Origin: Branchiostoma floridae
Lineage: Eukaryota > Chordata > Leptocardii > Amphioxiformes > Branchiostomatidae
Direction: 5' to 3'
DNA length: 64,000 bases
NCBI RefSeq assembly: GCF_000003815.2
Contig: NC_049992.1
Span: 3,651,882-3,715,881, forward strand
Of the stretch, positions 1 through 11,782 are shown piece after piece; the first letter of the stretch is position 1; each line of letters starts with the position of its first letter. Position numbers and translations under genes: made by a program. Below the pieces are notes generated by a model. The model saw only the letters and a program-made list of their open reading frames with translations, was not told where the DNA came from and searched no databases.

Positions 1-1884
1 CCTGACAGGCATGTGTCTCTGCGTACATGTAGATCCCTATGGCATTGGATGGATGGAGCTGAGGGCAAACAAACATACAAACAAACAGTTGTTTACATGC
101 AAAACAAAATACTTTACACATACACATTATCCCATGTTGTTTGGATGACCCTGTCCATATGTCACAATTCCTAGAGCAATACTGACAGTTCTACTCAAAC
201 ATGTTTGGGATCAAATTCTTTGCACTGCAATAGCAACACACAACAAACAGTACAAAGTAGTATGAGGCAAGCTAATGTTAATAGTGGGTCTCAGATACTC
301 TTGCGCGTGCTCAGTGTCAAACAAACGTGTTCACCTGCAAGCAGAGAAAGCTGGTACAGGTGCCAATGATGTCACAAACAAACAAACAAACAAGTGTTTA
401 CCTGTGAGCGGAGGAAGCTAGTACAAGCACTGATGACATCTGGCAGCTGAAACATGTCGGCTGCTGCCAGGAGTTCTTGTACATTGCCAACATTCACATC
501 AATAGAACCTGGGTAGGATAACATTGCATTTCAAAGGAAACAACATTGGATATTTAAGTTATAACATTTGTCAGCTTTACTCTAAGTCTACCAACTAGAT
601 AATCTATCATTTGCAAGTAGGAACAGTCTCCTGGCTCCCGGGAATCGAACCAGGGCCCGCCACTTCGCAAACCTAACCACTAAGCCAAAAGGTCTTACCC
701 AGTTGGTCTGTTCAGTCGATGGCGCTTGAACCCCACGGTTACACATTTGCTTAATGAGTAACTTTTGTATTATATATCAATCACTCAATCAATCAACCAA
801 TTACCTAGTAGTCAATCACCAACCAAACAACTAATTCACAGTGACTGACTAACCAGTACCCTGGGAGCCAGCCAGGACCGGGCAGCTAGCGAGTTTTGTT
901 CGGGGAGCCAAGGCAGTCAGCCTGCAGATCTCACATAAGCGCTCCGGGGAGTTTAAGCCTGAAGGAGTTATCGCTACCCTTGTCCCTGGTGGACCTCATC
1001 GGGCTTAAACTCCCCGGGGCGCTAATAGGAGATCGGGCGGGCCTGACTGTCTTGGGCCACCGAATAAACTGTCCTAGCTGCCCGATCCTGGCTGGCTCCC
1101 AGGATAACTAACGGTAAACCATGCCAGGTGACCTATCAGCCAACTAAACAGTCAGTTGGTAAACTACCCGACCAACTATTTGACCAATCAACCAGCTAAC
1201 AGCTGCAAAGCAAACAAACAAACATGTTGTTTACCTGTGTACATAAAGTCCAGCAGCATGTTGAACGTGTCCGGCTCCACGGCGTGCAGTTCCACCTGTC
1301 CTCGGTGCGCCTCGCTCATCCCCCCGCCCAGCATCGCCGCGAAGTACGGCGAACAGGCAGCCACTACGGCACGGTGCACGGGGAACAGCGAACTACCCAC
1401 GCTGGGAAAAAATATCAGAAAACACTCTTTGAAGACTGATGAAAATGTCGATTGAACGACAATGACACAGTCAACTGTGGAGAAGAAATCATGAAAATTA
1501 TTATATTTTTGAGTTTCGTCAAATTATGAAGATTAGACATCCAGGTAATAAGAAATATCCAGTTACTCAAGCAACTGGATATGATTTTGGAAGCGGTCAG
1601 ACGTTTCCAACATTACATCTAGTTGCTTCAGTAAAATGCTTTGAATGGCGAATTTTGAGTTTCGTTTGAGAAAAAAATTTGTGCTACAGTTTTATTTTGT
1701 ACCTCGACGTCGGCCACTTTTGCAGGAGAACAGAAACTGCCTGTTACCTGAATTCCACGTCGCAGAACTCCCGCTGTCCTCTCAACTTGTTTAGCAGGCT
1801 CAGGACGTTTTTAGAATGCCAGTCGGCGTGAAAATGTAGTGTTTCTTCGACGGTGACGCCTCTTCCTCCGCTTGCCTCCGCCAT
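1..1884 (-). CDS. Kelch-like (BTB-BACK-Kelch) protein, 5' exons, partial
   Basis: Four minus-strand exons join in phase: 1748-1884 (ATG at 1884), 1235-1401, 402-508 and 58 down to the window edge. The first ~55 residues lead into a BTB/POZ domain (FCDVEF, FPVHRAVVAACSPYFAAML, MLLDFMYTG, ELLAAADMFQLP). This is followed by the start of the BACK domain (LHPSNAIGIYMYAETHAC). The Kelch propellers would lie beyond the left edge. BTB-Kelch proteins are usually substrate adaptors of CUL3 ubiquitin ligases; BTB mediates dimerisation and CUL3 binding. The start codon lies 365 bp from that of the dehydrogenase on the other strand, suggesting a shared promoter. A broken copy of the end of exon 3 with its donor lies downstream at 335-373. 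I cannot assign a specific KLHL orthologue from this portion. Confidence 0.9.
335..373 (-). repeat. Intronic copy of KLHL exon 3 end plus donor
   Basis: On the minus strand this segment repeats the last ~39 bases of exon 3 (402-440), ending in a GTGAAC donor where the true exon ends in GTAAAC. It is diverged by several substitutions, so it is older than the dehydrogenase array. It sits in the intron after exon 3. Confidence 0.6.
625..690 (-). repeat. tRNA-derived SINE-like sequence
   Basis: Read on the minus strand it has an A-box-like TGGCTTAGTGGTTAG and, about 20 bases later, a B-box GGTTCGATTCCC. The acceptor stem does not pair, so this is a tRNA-derived repeat and not a tRNA gene. It lies in intron 2 of the KLHL gene. 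Confidence 0.5.
859..1104. mobile_element. Foldback MITE (~245 bp palindrome)
   Basis: Nearly the whole element folds on itself. The ends are CTGGGAGCCAGCCAGGA and its reverse complement. The inner arms CTCCGGGGAGTTTAAGCC and GGCTTAAACTCCCCGGGG also pair, with only a short loop. It is non-coding and lies in intron 2 of the KLHL gene. Confidence 0.8.
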
Positions 1885-2249
1885 TGTTGTCAACTCCCGA
1901 ATGTGGACTATCTCATTGTAGACAAGGGGTAGTTTATGAAATACATTTCATGAAGTTTCCTTTATACAGCGAAGAAGGAAAGCTTAAATCAATATTTCAT
2001 TATAAACCTATTAAATTTAAGAGTTAAAGCTGTCAATTAGACGTTTTGTTGCAATTCTTTAAGTATTCGTTCAATTTATTATAATGGTTCCCCCTAAAAT
2101 TGAAATAGCCATATGTAGGTCAAAGGTGAAAACTCGAGAGTTCATTGCACTTTTTAACTTTGAGCACAGCTGAAGAAAAGCTGACTTGCTCAAGACCCTC
2201 TCGCCTATAAGTTCTGTAAGTGCCTAGACACACACCTTAAAGTCTTGCC
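1885..2249. promoter_or_regulatory. Putative bidirectional promoter between KLHL and dehydrogenase genes
   Basis: This 365-bp gap separates two divergent start codons. It must hold both 5'UTRs and core promoters unless non-coding first exons lie elsewhere. I see no strong TATA box. The dehydrogenase ATG at 2250 is in good context (GCCATGG). Confidence 0.5.
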
Positions 2250-5200
2250 ATGGCTGCAGCAAGTGTCGCATCTCACATCGTGCCAAAGCAGGAGGTGATA
2301 GCGTTCGTGGAGCGGTGTATGGGGGCTGTGGGTACACCGGGCGCGCACGCCTCTGCTCTGGCTCAGGCCTTGATGACAGCTGACTATAGGGGACACTTCA
2401 GCCATGGACTCAACAGGCTCGGTACGTGGAGCAAAACTCACTGGTCTGGGTTTATTTGGGCCTGTGAATCCAAAGGTTCAGAAATGTATATGTTAGTTTG
2501 AGTTCATGTTAGTTCGGCCCGCCCCTTATGCCACGCCCCCTTGTGTGGCGGTGTAGTCAGGTTAGCGCGTCCATCTCCTCCATAAAGGTTGATGGTTCGA
2601 ATCCCGGCGGAGCTAGCTACCCGTCGGTGTTCTGTATTTCACTTTGTGTACCGCCGGAAAAAGTTAAGGGGGTGACAGTCTACCATATCTGATTGATTAA
2701 ATGTTTACTCACTTGTTGCATGTCCATTCCACTTTACCTTGATGTCTAAAAGTATTAGTGGAATTGAGGTCAATTGTTAATACGCCCTCTCACAGAGAAC
2801 GCAAATGTGGTGCCCAGAATTGAAGCTAATATGTCAAGTTAAAGTCCCTGTAAAAGAAAACAAAACTTAGTCAGAACTCAGAAGCCGTTTGGACATTGTT
2901 AAGCCAATCGAAACAATGATCGAGACAAGGACTGTCTCCTTTTGATTATGGGGACTTTACCTTTGACACATTACCTAGAATTCCTGTCACTGCACATAGG
3001 AAGCATTTGAGAGCAGATCATATTAGTTAATTAGCAGCCTCACATGACTCAGATCAGGAGCCTCCACTCGGGAGGTCAGCCACACTTAGTACTGGTTGTG
3101 TTTGTCAGGTCGTGCTATTCAATCAGCAACTATTACAATGATAAGCTTCAATGTTTCAATGTTTTGAGAACACCATTTAAACTCTGTGAGAGGGCTTATT
3201 GAACCAGCCTGTTTCTTTTCCCATCAGACATGTATGTGCAGGACATCCGGTCAGGGATGACCGTGAAAGACGGAGAACCAACCATCGTGAACGAGCGGGC
3301 GGGGACCGCGTTCGTGAACGGGAACAACCTCCTGGGGCCGGTGGTGTCAAATTTCTGCATGGACCTCGCCATGAGGAAGGCAAAGGATGCTGGGATTGGA
3401 TGGGTTGTTGCCTGTGGTGAGTTGATTGGCTATGTTGGTTGGATTTTGAAGAAACTTGCCAAATAAGGTAATAATTTTTTTTCTTGAAGTTCAGGGATCG
3501 CTTAATCTTTTTCTGTCACTCTCAGCATATCTTATTCCATTCTACCCAAAAATAGGTCTAATGAAGATACATTTGTAATATAATGGTATGAATTAAGGTG
3601 AAAAGCAGATACAATTCTTTTTTGTGTGAAAACATTGTAGTCTGTAATATTCAGGATTCAACTAGGGAAATAATAAAGTGTCTAAAGACGCCAGCCAGGT
3701 GTACCAGTAATGGTCTTGGCACTATTTGTGTCTTAAAGAAGCTACTATACCTAAGACAAAACAAAGAATATTGGCATCCCTGTAAGAAGTACATTTGTGT
3801 AATGTCAGGACATAGTTGTAGATCTACATGTAGCATCCTTCTTAATTAATGATGCTTTATGTTACAGGATCGAACCATTACAGCATTGCGGGGTACTACA
3901 GCCTGAAGGCTTGTGACCAGGGCTTGGTGGTACGACCCAAAATATACTGATTATAATCTGCATCTATTGTTGAGTATATCATAAAATAAACTTTAATGTA
4001 TCATCTCTGCTTATTTATGATTGGAACTACTGCATGTATGTGGGGGATTTGAGCTGATTCATTCACACAACAGTTATTTTGAGAGTTTATTCATTATTGT
4101 TGATGATATATATAAAAATTTTGTGATGTGAATCTTGTGTTTTATGCAGGGTATGTCGTTCACCAACACATCTCCACTGGTGGTGCCAACAAGAGCCAGG
4201 AAGGTATGACAGTTAACGCCCATTATCTTTGAAAAACAGTGTGCACGTGTTTGATCCATGTTTAGATATGGAGGAGTGCATCATACTGCCTATTAAATGT
4301 TGCATTTGAGATCTCTGCCTTTTTTCAAGAAGGCTTTGTGGAATTATGTTAGTAGATATTACATAGGATTATGGTCAGTGGAGAGAATCTTCAATCTATT
4401 TGTGTCTAAATTGACTCATAAGAAAGGGATTGGGAAGAGTTAGATCTGAATTCTATGAACAGTAGATGATGGAATGGTAGAAATATTTGATGTTTCAATG
4501 CCCATTTTCTGGTCATGTGACTTTTCCCAGGGTGTTCTGGGCACCAACCCCATCTCCGTGGCGGCTCCAGGGAAGGAGGGCGACAGTTTCGTGTTGGACA
4601 TGGCGACCTCTACATGTGCCCTCGGCAAGGTGGGTTGTCCATGACTGACAGCTGTCAATCACATCCTTGTGAAGTAAACCTGTAGGCAACTAATAACTTG
4701 AATGCCTGTACTTTAGGGAGTCAGTGTAAAGAATTATCAGTTGTGAAGTAAAAGCAAAATTGTCTTCTAATGAGTTAAGATTCACAGACATGTACTGTAA
4801 ATGTAGAAACTTTCGCGGTGGATTAATGTTCGCGGTTTTCGCGGCGGCCGCTTCACCGCAAATTTAAAACCACCGCAAACATTTTTCCAGTAAGAGACTA
4901 CAGTGTATGGTGCTACTGCGAAATTGAAACCACAGCGAAAAGTCGTTTTCCCGCTACCGCGAAATTGAATCTCCGCGAACTTAAATGCATTAACAGTATT
5001 ACTCTAGACTAAATCATCACATGTTTCTGTTTTCCCCCCAGATTGAGCTGCATGACAGGAAAGGGTTGCCCATCCCCATAGGCTGGGGAGTGGACTCTGC
5101 CGGCAGGGTAAACTACTATCTTTCTTCATACACTTTGCCCTCAGGGATGTTCTATTATAACATTTGAAGGGGGAAAGTAAGGCATGGTTTCAATTTCTAT

Positions 5201-8200
5201 GTGGATCTTTTCAAGTAGATATGAATTACTTCCTTCTTGATTTTACAAGTATGTGGAAAAAAAAACTAAAGCACAGTACTTTATCGTTTTAAGTGAATAG
5301 TTCATTTTCTGTCTTGCAGGAAACCACAGACCCAAAGGCTGTCTTACAGGGTGGAGGTCAGATGGCACTGGGAGGGTCAGAGGTCACAGGTATGTACTCT
5401 GTCACAGAGGGGGTCGGGGTGGGGGGCGGTCAGAGGTCTTAAATTTATGTTGTTTTTTTTAGTGCAGATATTGCATGGAGGATTATGGGTCAGAGGTTGT
5501 GTTATTGCAACATTCTGCAGTAATACTAAGTCTTGCTAGTAATTCTAATGTCTAAAGTTGTTACATACGTTTTTCTTACTGCACTCATGTGATGTTTAGA
5601 ATAATGGCTGTGCCTTCTTTCTGTAGCAGGTCGCAAGGGATATGTGCTGGCCATATGAACTGTTCTGTGTTTGACCTTGAGTATGTTTGACCTTCCCACA
5701 GGAGGATACATGGGTTACGGCCTGGCCATGATGGTGGAACTGTTCTGTGTCTGACCTTGAGTATGTTTGACCTTCCCACAGGAGGATACATGGGTTACGG
5801 CCTGGCCATGATGGTGGAACTGTTCTGTGTCTGACCTTGAGTATATTTGACCTTCCCACAGGAGGATACATGGGTTACGGCCTGGCCATGATGGTGGAAC
5901 TGTTCTGTGTTTGACCTTGAGTATATTTGACCTTCCCACAGGAGGATACAAGGGTTACGGCCTGGCCATGATGGTGGAACTGTTCTGTGTTTGACCTTGA
6001 GTATGTTTGACCTTCCCACAGGAGGATACAAGGGTTACGGCCTGGCCATGATGGTGGAACTGTTCTGTGTTTGACCTTGAGTATATTTGACCTTCCCACA
6101 GGAGGATACAAGGGTTACGGCCTGGCCATGATGGTGGAACTGTTCTGTGTTTGACCTTGAGTATATTTGACCTTCCCACAGGAGGATACAAGGGTTACGG
6201 CCTGGCCATGATGGTGGAACTGTTCTGTGTCTGACCTTGAGTATGTTTGACCTTCCCACAGGAGGATACAAGGGTTACGGCCTGGCCATGATGGTGGAAC
6301 TGTTCTGCGGGATCCTGAGTGGCGGGGCGTACGGGCCGAACGTACGCAGATGGAAAACAAATGACAGGGTCGCCAACTTGGTGAGTCTTAACGTTTTGCA
6401 TGTGAGAGATTTGTAGGTCTGAGATGAAGTTCTTTATCTAGTGCTGTCCCAGGTACTGAAATTTTTGTTTTTGTGGTTGAGAAAGCTCTAGCCCTAACTG
6501 TTAAGAAGAATAAAGACCACCTGATGATTTTGTAGTTTTCCACATGTGCAGCACTTATAGGACAGAGACCTAATTTTACACAAAGCTAACTCTATAACTA
6601 GTGCTGAAAGTTGTTTGTAACCAAATAGCTGTTGTCCTTTTTATGTCTTTTACTTGGCTAGTCCTGTCCCTGGTGCTGAACTCCCTGTGGGTATGCTTGG
6701 AAAAGTTTCAGCCCTAACTAACAGAAAAGATGAAGCAATCCTAATGCGTTGTAGTGTTCTACATTTGCAACAGTAATAGGACGATCTGTGAATCATTCAC
6801 ATGGCTAGCCCTGTCCCTGGTGCTGAAATTCATGTTGGTATGGTGGAGAAAGTTCTAGCCCTAACTGGCAAGAAGGCTGAAGCCATCCCTGTGTGTTGTG
6901 GTATTCTGCATATGCAACAATCTGAGTCATTCACATGTCTAGCCCTGTTCCAGGTGCTGAAAAGAAAGTTTTATAGCTAAGTTTTAGCCCATACTGACAG
7001 GAAAGATGAGGCCATTCTAGAAAGTTGCGGTTATAGTTTGCAATGTGCTAGCTTTGAGAAGGGCGAAGGCACAAGAAAGGTAAAGCCATCCTAGAAAGTT
7101 CTGCATGTGGAAGAGTCATGGGCCAATTTGTGAGCCATTCAGACGGATAGACGTGTCCATGGTGCTGAATTTCCTGTGTTTGTAACTGGGAAGGCTGCTA
7201 AAAGCCCTGCCCTAACCTGCAAGAACAATTCAGCAGCCTTGTAAGCTATGTCCTCCTGCATGTGGAGCAGCCATAGAATTTAGACGTAGCTGTGCATGTC
7301 ATCTGTTGCTGAAATTCACTTGGAACATCATCTTATGTGTATGACATGACCGCAAAAAAAAACTGGCTTATCCCAACCAAGAATGTACTTGTTTGCAACA
7401 GAGCAGCTGTTGAAAGTTGTGTCTGACTTCCCTTTACTTCCCTTCTCTGCCTCCTGCAGGGCCAGTGTTTTGTCGCCATTGACCCAGAAGCCTTTGCTCC
7501 AGGGTTCCATGACCGCATGCAGGACATGATGGACTGCTGTAGGAACCTGGAGCCGGTGAGATTGATTGGTTGATTCATTCATTGACAGTTGTCATGTTTT
7601 CCAGACTGAAGGAGAGACATAGGTGTATGGTTGTTCAATTGATTGGTTGCTTGCTTAATAGGCTGTTAGTTGGTTGCTTGGTTGATTGATTGACAGTTGT
7701 CATGTTCTCCAGGCCGAGGGAGAGACAGAAGTGCTGGTAGCAGGGGACCCAGAGAGGAAGCACATGGCCATGTGTGATGCACAGGGGGGGATCCCGTATC
7801 ACGTCAACCAGTTTACTCATCTGGTGAGTTACAGGGGGTGGGACTTACAGGGGGTAGGAGTTACAGGGGGTACATTACTGGGGGTGGGTCTTACACTACA
7901 GGGGATACCTTATAGGGAGATCCCTTATCATGTGAACCAGATAACACAGCCAGTCAGTTACTTATAAGGCAATAGCAGCCCGCCTGAGTGCCAGTTACTG
8001 CAAAATGGCATGATGGTGAAAATGTGAAGTTAGTCAATCAAGCAGGAGGGTACAAATATTTTGAAATCCTGATTGACATTGCCACAATTATACAGGGGGT
8101 ACCTTAGAGGGAGATCCCTTACCATATCAAGGAGATAACACAGCCAGTAAGCTACTAAATCAGGGGAGGAAGTCTCAAATATTTTGAATAAGGGAAGTAC

Positions 8201-8398
8201 ATATACCATTTACCTCAATCACAGTCTAAAACCGTAATCATTGAGACTGGTTGAAAAGTTTTCTGATTGCAAGATTTCTACCTTATAGGAAGAAAAGACT
8301 GTGGTTTTGAAAAAGAGATTAATTTCTCCTTTCCTGTTTCCTTGCAGCAAGACCTGGCTAAGCAGCTGGAGGTGGAACCCTTGAAGGAGAAGAAGTGA
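2250..8398 (+). CDS. Malate/L-lactate dehydrogenase, LDH2/MDG oxidoreductase family
   Basis: Eleven exons join in phase: 2250-2421, 3228-3416, 3868-3929, 4150-4203, 4531-4629, 5042-5107, 5320-5389, 6262-6380, 7460-7555, 7713-7823, 8348-8398, giving 362 residues, normal for the family. Family marks in order are YRGHFSHGLNRL (SHG histidine is the likely catalytic residue), AFVNGNNLLGPVVSN, GSNHYSIAGYY, GTNPISVAAPG, LDMATSTCALGK, PIGWGVDSAG, GGYKGYGLAMMVELFCG. These enzymes oxidise 2-hydroxyacids such as malate or lactate with NAD(P); the substrate here is not predictable. No signal peptide is seen and a cytosolic location is inferred. Exon 8 is preceded by seven complete copies of its own acceptor and first ~50 bases (5636-6261). 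Decayed copies of the exon 10 end lie at 7896-8153. Confidence 0.93.
2541..2670 (+). repeat. tRNA-derived SINE
   Basis: The segment has A-box-like GTGTAGTCAGGTTAGCGCG and B-box GGTTCGAATCCC at tRNA-like spacing, followed by a non-tRNA tail. The acceptor stem does not pair. It lies in intron 1 of the dehydrogenase gene. Confidence 0.6.
4793..4998. mobile_element. MITE with TACTGTAAATGCA-type termini, copy 1
   Basis: The ends are TACTGTAAATG and a near inverted complement TGCATTAACAGTA. The interior alternates CGCGGT and ACCGCG blocks in a palindromic layout. Relatives lie at 12557-12767, 21966-22162, 26804-26955 and 40063-40219. It is non-coding and lies in dehydrogenase intron 5. Confidence 0.8.
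5636..6261 (+). repeat. Tandem array of exon-8 acceptor plus exon start (80-bp unit)
   Basis: Seven full units with exon-like starts at 5702, 5782, 5862, 5942, 6022, 6102 and 6182 precede the true exon 8 at 6262. A degenerate partial unit lies at 5636-5701. Each unit holds the same pyrimidine tract and CACAG acceptor, then about 50 bases of exon 8. Spliced from exon 7, each decoy would run in frame for about 16 codons and then meet a TGA in the unit's intron-like part. The first three units read ATACATGG and the later ones ATACAAGG, so the array has two sub-blocks. Confidence 0.95.
7840..8153 (+). repeat. G-rich repeats and two decayed copies of the exon 10 end
   Basis: After exon 10 of the dehydrogenase there are several TTACAGGGGGT-type short repeats. 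Two diverged copies of the exon 10 end (GGGAGATCCCTTA, then a match to the CACGTCAACCAG region) lie near 7896-7955 and 8091-8153. Neither keeps a perfect donor. Confidence 0.6.
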
Positions 8399-9425
8399 TG
8401 CTGACTGGCTCAAGGTGTCTCTATATATAAAAGTCTACTTTGTATCAAAACCGGGCCGTGTTTACGTTCGATATCGGTGTTCGGACTGGTCCGTAATTTC
8501 AGTATGGCCCTGGGGCTCCACTTTTCGATTCAAACAACTGGAACCCGCTTGCCTGTGCTGCTGTCAAAAATTCGAACAGCTGATCAGTTGTTCTTTTGTA
8601 CAAATTGATGAAGAAAGCTGTTCAGGCAATGTGCACTGATGCTACCTGTTTTGGTCTTATTTTGTGGGTTGGCACGATATAGTTGAAATACGACACGGGA
8701 TCCGAACATCAATATTCCGTAATGCCCTCGATCCTGGCGCTTCCACAAGTCGAATCGCCCTTAGGCCTATCCAACCCGAAGTTGGGCCATACCCTGGGGC
8801 GATATGGAATTTCCCTGTATTGTATTCTATATCTGCATAGAAGTTGCAGAATTCAAAATGTGAAATATAGGCATAAATCATTATTACTCCTATGAAAATT
8901 GTCTCAAAGTCTATTTTATTGTAATAATGTAATGTTAATGTCTGAGTTAAAGCTCAGGTTTCATCCTTCCAGGTGCCCGAATAGTCACGGTGCCCCAACA
9001 ACCAACTAGAAGGTCAGGGGATAGGTGAGGTGAGGTAAGGTGCTCACGGATCTTCCCAGGAACTACAGACATCATGAACAGCAAAACCTTCCCAACTGAG
9101 AACAAACTTCTTAACAGATGACTGACAATCAATATTCAATGGAACAATCAAGTGCAATAATCATTACCTGTCCTGACTCCATTTCTGTATTTTCTTTGTA
9201 TCTAATGCAAGTGCCTTAATATTGATGTATTGAGATAATGCAGTTTCCATGAAAACTGTGGATAATGTATATTGAAATACTAATTATTGACTAATTAGTA
9301 TTTGGTGATGAGGTATATGCTGGATTGTGTTTCTTACTACAAAAACAATGTATTACTGACAATAATGACTTGATGTTGGATTTTATGGGAAAATATTTTA
9401 TTGAATAAAGAATAACCACAAACAT
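8399..9425 (+). other. 3'UTR of the dehydrogenase gene
   Basis: No further family homology follows the TGA. A canonical AATAAA lies at 9404-9409, so a ~1 kb 3'UTR is likely. I see no other gene in this stretch. Confidence 0.5.
9404..9409 (+). terminator. Poly(A) signal AATAAA for the dehydrogenase gene
   Basis: This is the canonical hexamer, about 1 kb after the stop codon and followed by T-rich and GT-rich sequence. Confidence 0.5.
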
Positions 9426-9551
9426 TGTCACTGTGCTTTGTTTTCTTCTTTTGTTTACTTTGTTTGTTGCCATGGCAGCTTGTTGCCGTGATTGCCAGAA
9501 CGTCTGTCATTTTAATGGCCAGGCTAAAGTCTTGATTTGTAAAGGTGGCTT

Positions 9552-9640
9552 AATACCCCCCTCACATTAGCTGAAAATCGATCGGACGACGAGTCTGCGA
9601 GCTCTAAATTACAAGGAGGCATGACCCTGACGGGAGGCTT
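9552..9640 (+). mobile_element. Half of a foldback element (relative of 48608-48790)
   Basis: It shares ATACCCCCCTCACATTAG, CGATCGGACGACGAGTCTGC and the following GAGCTCTAAATTAC stretch with the complete foldback element at 48608-48790. Only one arm is seen here. Confidence 0.6.
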
Positions 9641-10099
9641 CAAACACAACTTCTTGGTCTAGAGGTGGGACGACTATAGTAACCACCGCTATGCACTCAG
9701 CACAGAGTAGCCCAGAAGTCATGGAAAACTGCCAGCAAACTATAGGAGGTCTAGCCTCCACCAGGCCTTCCTATGTAATTTCCAACCAGATCCACGGTGC
9801 GTAAAGTATAGTATCAAACTTCCTGTTGCCCGGTGCCCGTTTGACTCCCTTAGCCGGCTATACTCCCTGGCCAGCTTTGATACTATCTTATGGAGATTAT
9901 CGTAGGATCTGCTTGGAGATTATTCCTATGGGGCCACTGGGATTGTAGAATTTGGCAAAAAATCTGAAAACTGGCCAGAGGAGTCAGTCCTCAGGCTGTT
10001 ATGGAAATTGCTAAACTTTCTTTCCAACACGAATTAATATAGGGACTTACCCTAAATTTTCGGTCAACTCCGTTGATCCTCGGGCTGTTTTTTTTCCGT

Positions 10100-10620
10100 G
10101 TTCTTTAAGCTTCGTATATCTTCACCTCGGACCTTTTGAAAAAATTTATTTTTATTTTTTCCCCAGTCGTTCCAATTTTGTTCTGAAAAAATCCGAGAAG
10201 CAACAAATAAATTTGGTGTGGCCTTAGGAACTCCTCCGGTAGCACATTCAACTCTCTATAAGCTGTACATAGCTTGGTTCTGTACCCTTTCCAGTCTTTC
10301 TTTGTCCAGGATCCCATACTGTTGCAGCATATTCAAGGTTAGGTCTTACCAGTGACCTGTATGCAAGTGATTTTACCCTGGTTGGGCATGCCCACAAGTT
10401 GCATTTGATTACTCCCAAAAATTAATGTCTGTTTAGCCTTGGTTGTTATTTTGTCAACATGGACACCCCACTTCAGCCCAGTTGTTAATGTACATGTAAC
10501 ACCCAGGTATGGGTGGGTTTTTGTGGTTTCTAATGTCTGACCACAAAATTGGTAAGGAGACACATTTGGTGTTCGTTTGTAGCACATTAAACTCTCTATA
10601 ATACATCGCTTAGTCAGTCT
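10100..10620 (-). mobile_element. CR1/Jockey-like LINE remnant, reverse transcriptase C-terminal part
   Basis: The minus strand encodes pieces typical of the end of non-LTR reverse transcriptases: YLGVT, GLKWGVHVDKITTKAKQTL and, after a frame change, YAATVWDPGQRK. It is frameshifted and truncated, so a dead copy. The clade is inferred from these motifs and from similar tails elsewhere in the window. Confidence 0.65.
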
Positions 10621-11609
10621 GGTATAGACTATAGAAGGTCTGTGTTGGAAGAGTACCTTATTTCGTCATGAGACTATAGTCATTACTTTTCTTCTTTTAT
10701 TTATTTAAACCACGATGATTACAATCACCCAATGCAGCAATTCATCTGTATCATTCACAGTTTCACACACATACTTAGTCTAGCAAAATATCCGATACAA
10801 AACTTTCATGCAACCTTCATGATACACTAATATATTCTTGAAAGATTTGCTACATAATGAATACGTTTCACATTGTATCGCCCTGGTCATATATCAAATA
10901 TCATATCTGCCTTTCAATAAAATCAGGGTAAAGGTGTTAAAAATCATAATTAAGGTATCATAAATGGACTATGATCTACATAAAGGTAAATTCCTCAATA
11001 TATTATCAAGTTCAAAACTGCAATGTACTACGAATACATTGTCAAAATTGTTTAAAAAGCTACTGATATGTTGACTGAAAACACAGGTCAACTTTCTTTT
11101 GAGACCCTGTACATTGAAATCTGTGACATCTTCAAATGTAAAATATCCTTTGGCACAAGCAGACTTACTTTTCAGCCGGTGACAATATTATTAAATTTTG
11201 CACAATTCCATTGAATTGAACATGGAATATTTGACAACTTACTGCATAAATTCGCAGTTTTGGCCTCAAGCACTTATGAATGAATACCCTGATATGGGAG
11301 GCATATCAAAAGTTCATAAAAACACAGTGCATCAAATGAATTGTCGGAGGCTAAAGTTTAAAGGTCATACAAAATGTAGAAACCTGGTTCTGCCAAGGGG
11401 CAAAGGTAAAAAAGGTCATTAAGTTCAGGTGAACTGATAAGGGACATGTAGTGGTCTAAAAATCAACCTTGGTGCCAAGAGGCACATGTAGAGGACACAG
11501 GGTCAACTGTCATAGACATCTGGTACTGAAGAGATACATGTACAGGGTTTAAGTTCAAAAGGTAATTAGAACATTGGGCTTGGCATAAAGAACCAAAGAA
11601 GACTAATAC

Positions 11610-11782
11610 CAGGGCTCGAAATACTTTTTTTCTGCATACCTGCACTGGTGCATAGGACATTTATGTATAAAACCCAGTACATGGACCAGTGCAGGTTAGG
11701 TGCAGTTAGACACCAGAAATACCTGCACAACTCCAATTTTACCTGCACTAACCTGCATATGCAGGTGGTATTTTGAGCCCTG
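11610..11782. mobile_element. hAT-like MITE with CAGGGCTCGAAATA termini
   Basis: The left end AGGGCTCGAAATAC pairs with the right end GTATTTTGAGCCCT. The flanks CTAATACC and CTAATGCT match at 6 of 8 positions, consistent with an aged 8-bp hAT target duplication. The interior is GTGCAGGT-rich and non-coding. It shares terminal sequence with 38261-38616. Confidence 0.65.

Noticed and set aside
2541-2614. Possible tRNA gene
   Set aside because: A and B boxes are present, but acceptor and anticodon stems do not pair; it is a tRNA-derived SINE. The same holds for 625-690, 25025-25165 and 37720-37785.
5526-6401. Series of near-identical ~78-codon minus-strand frames
   Set aside because: Antisense reading of the 80-bp dehydrogenase array; the sense strand explains the repeat.
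10105-10317. Separate minus-strand small protein
   Set aside because: It includes the VWDPGQRK region of the same LINE remnant in a shifted frame.
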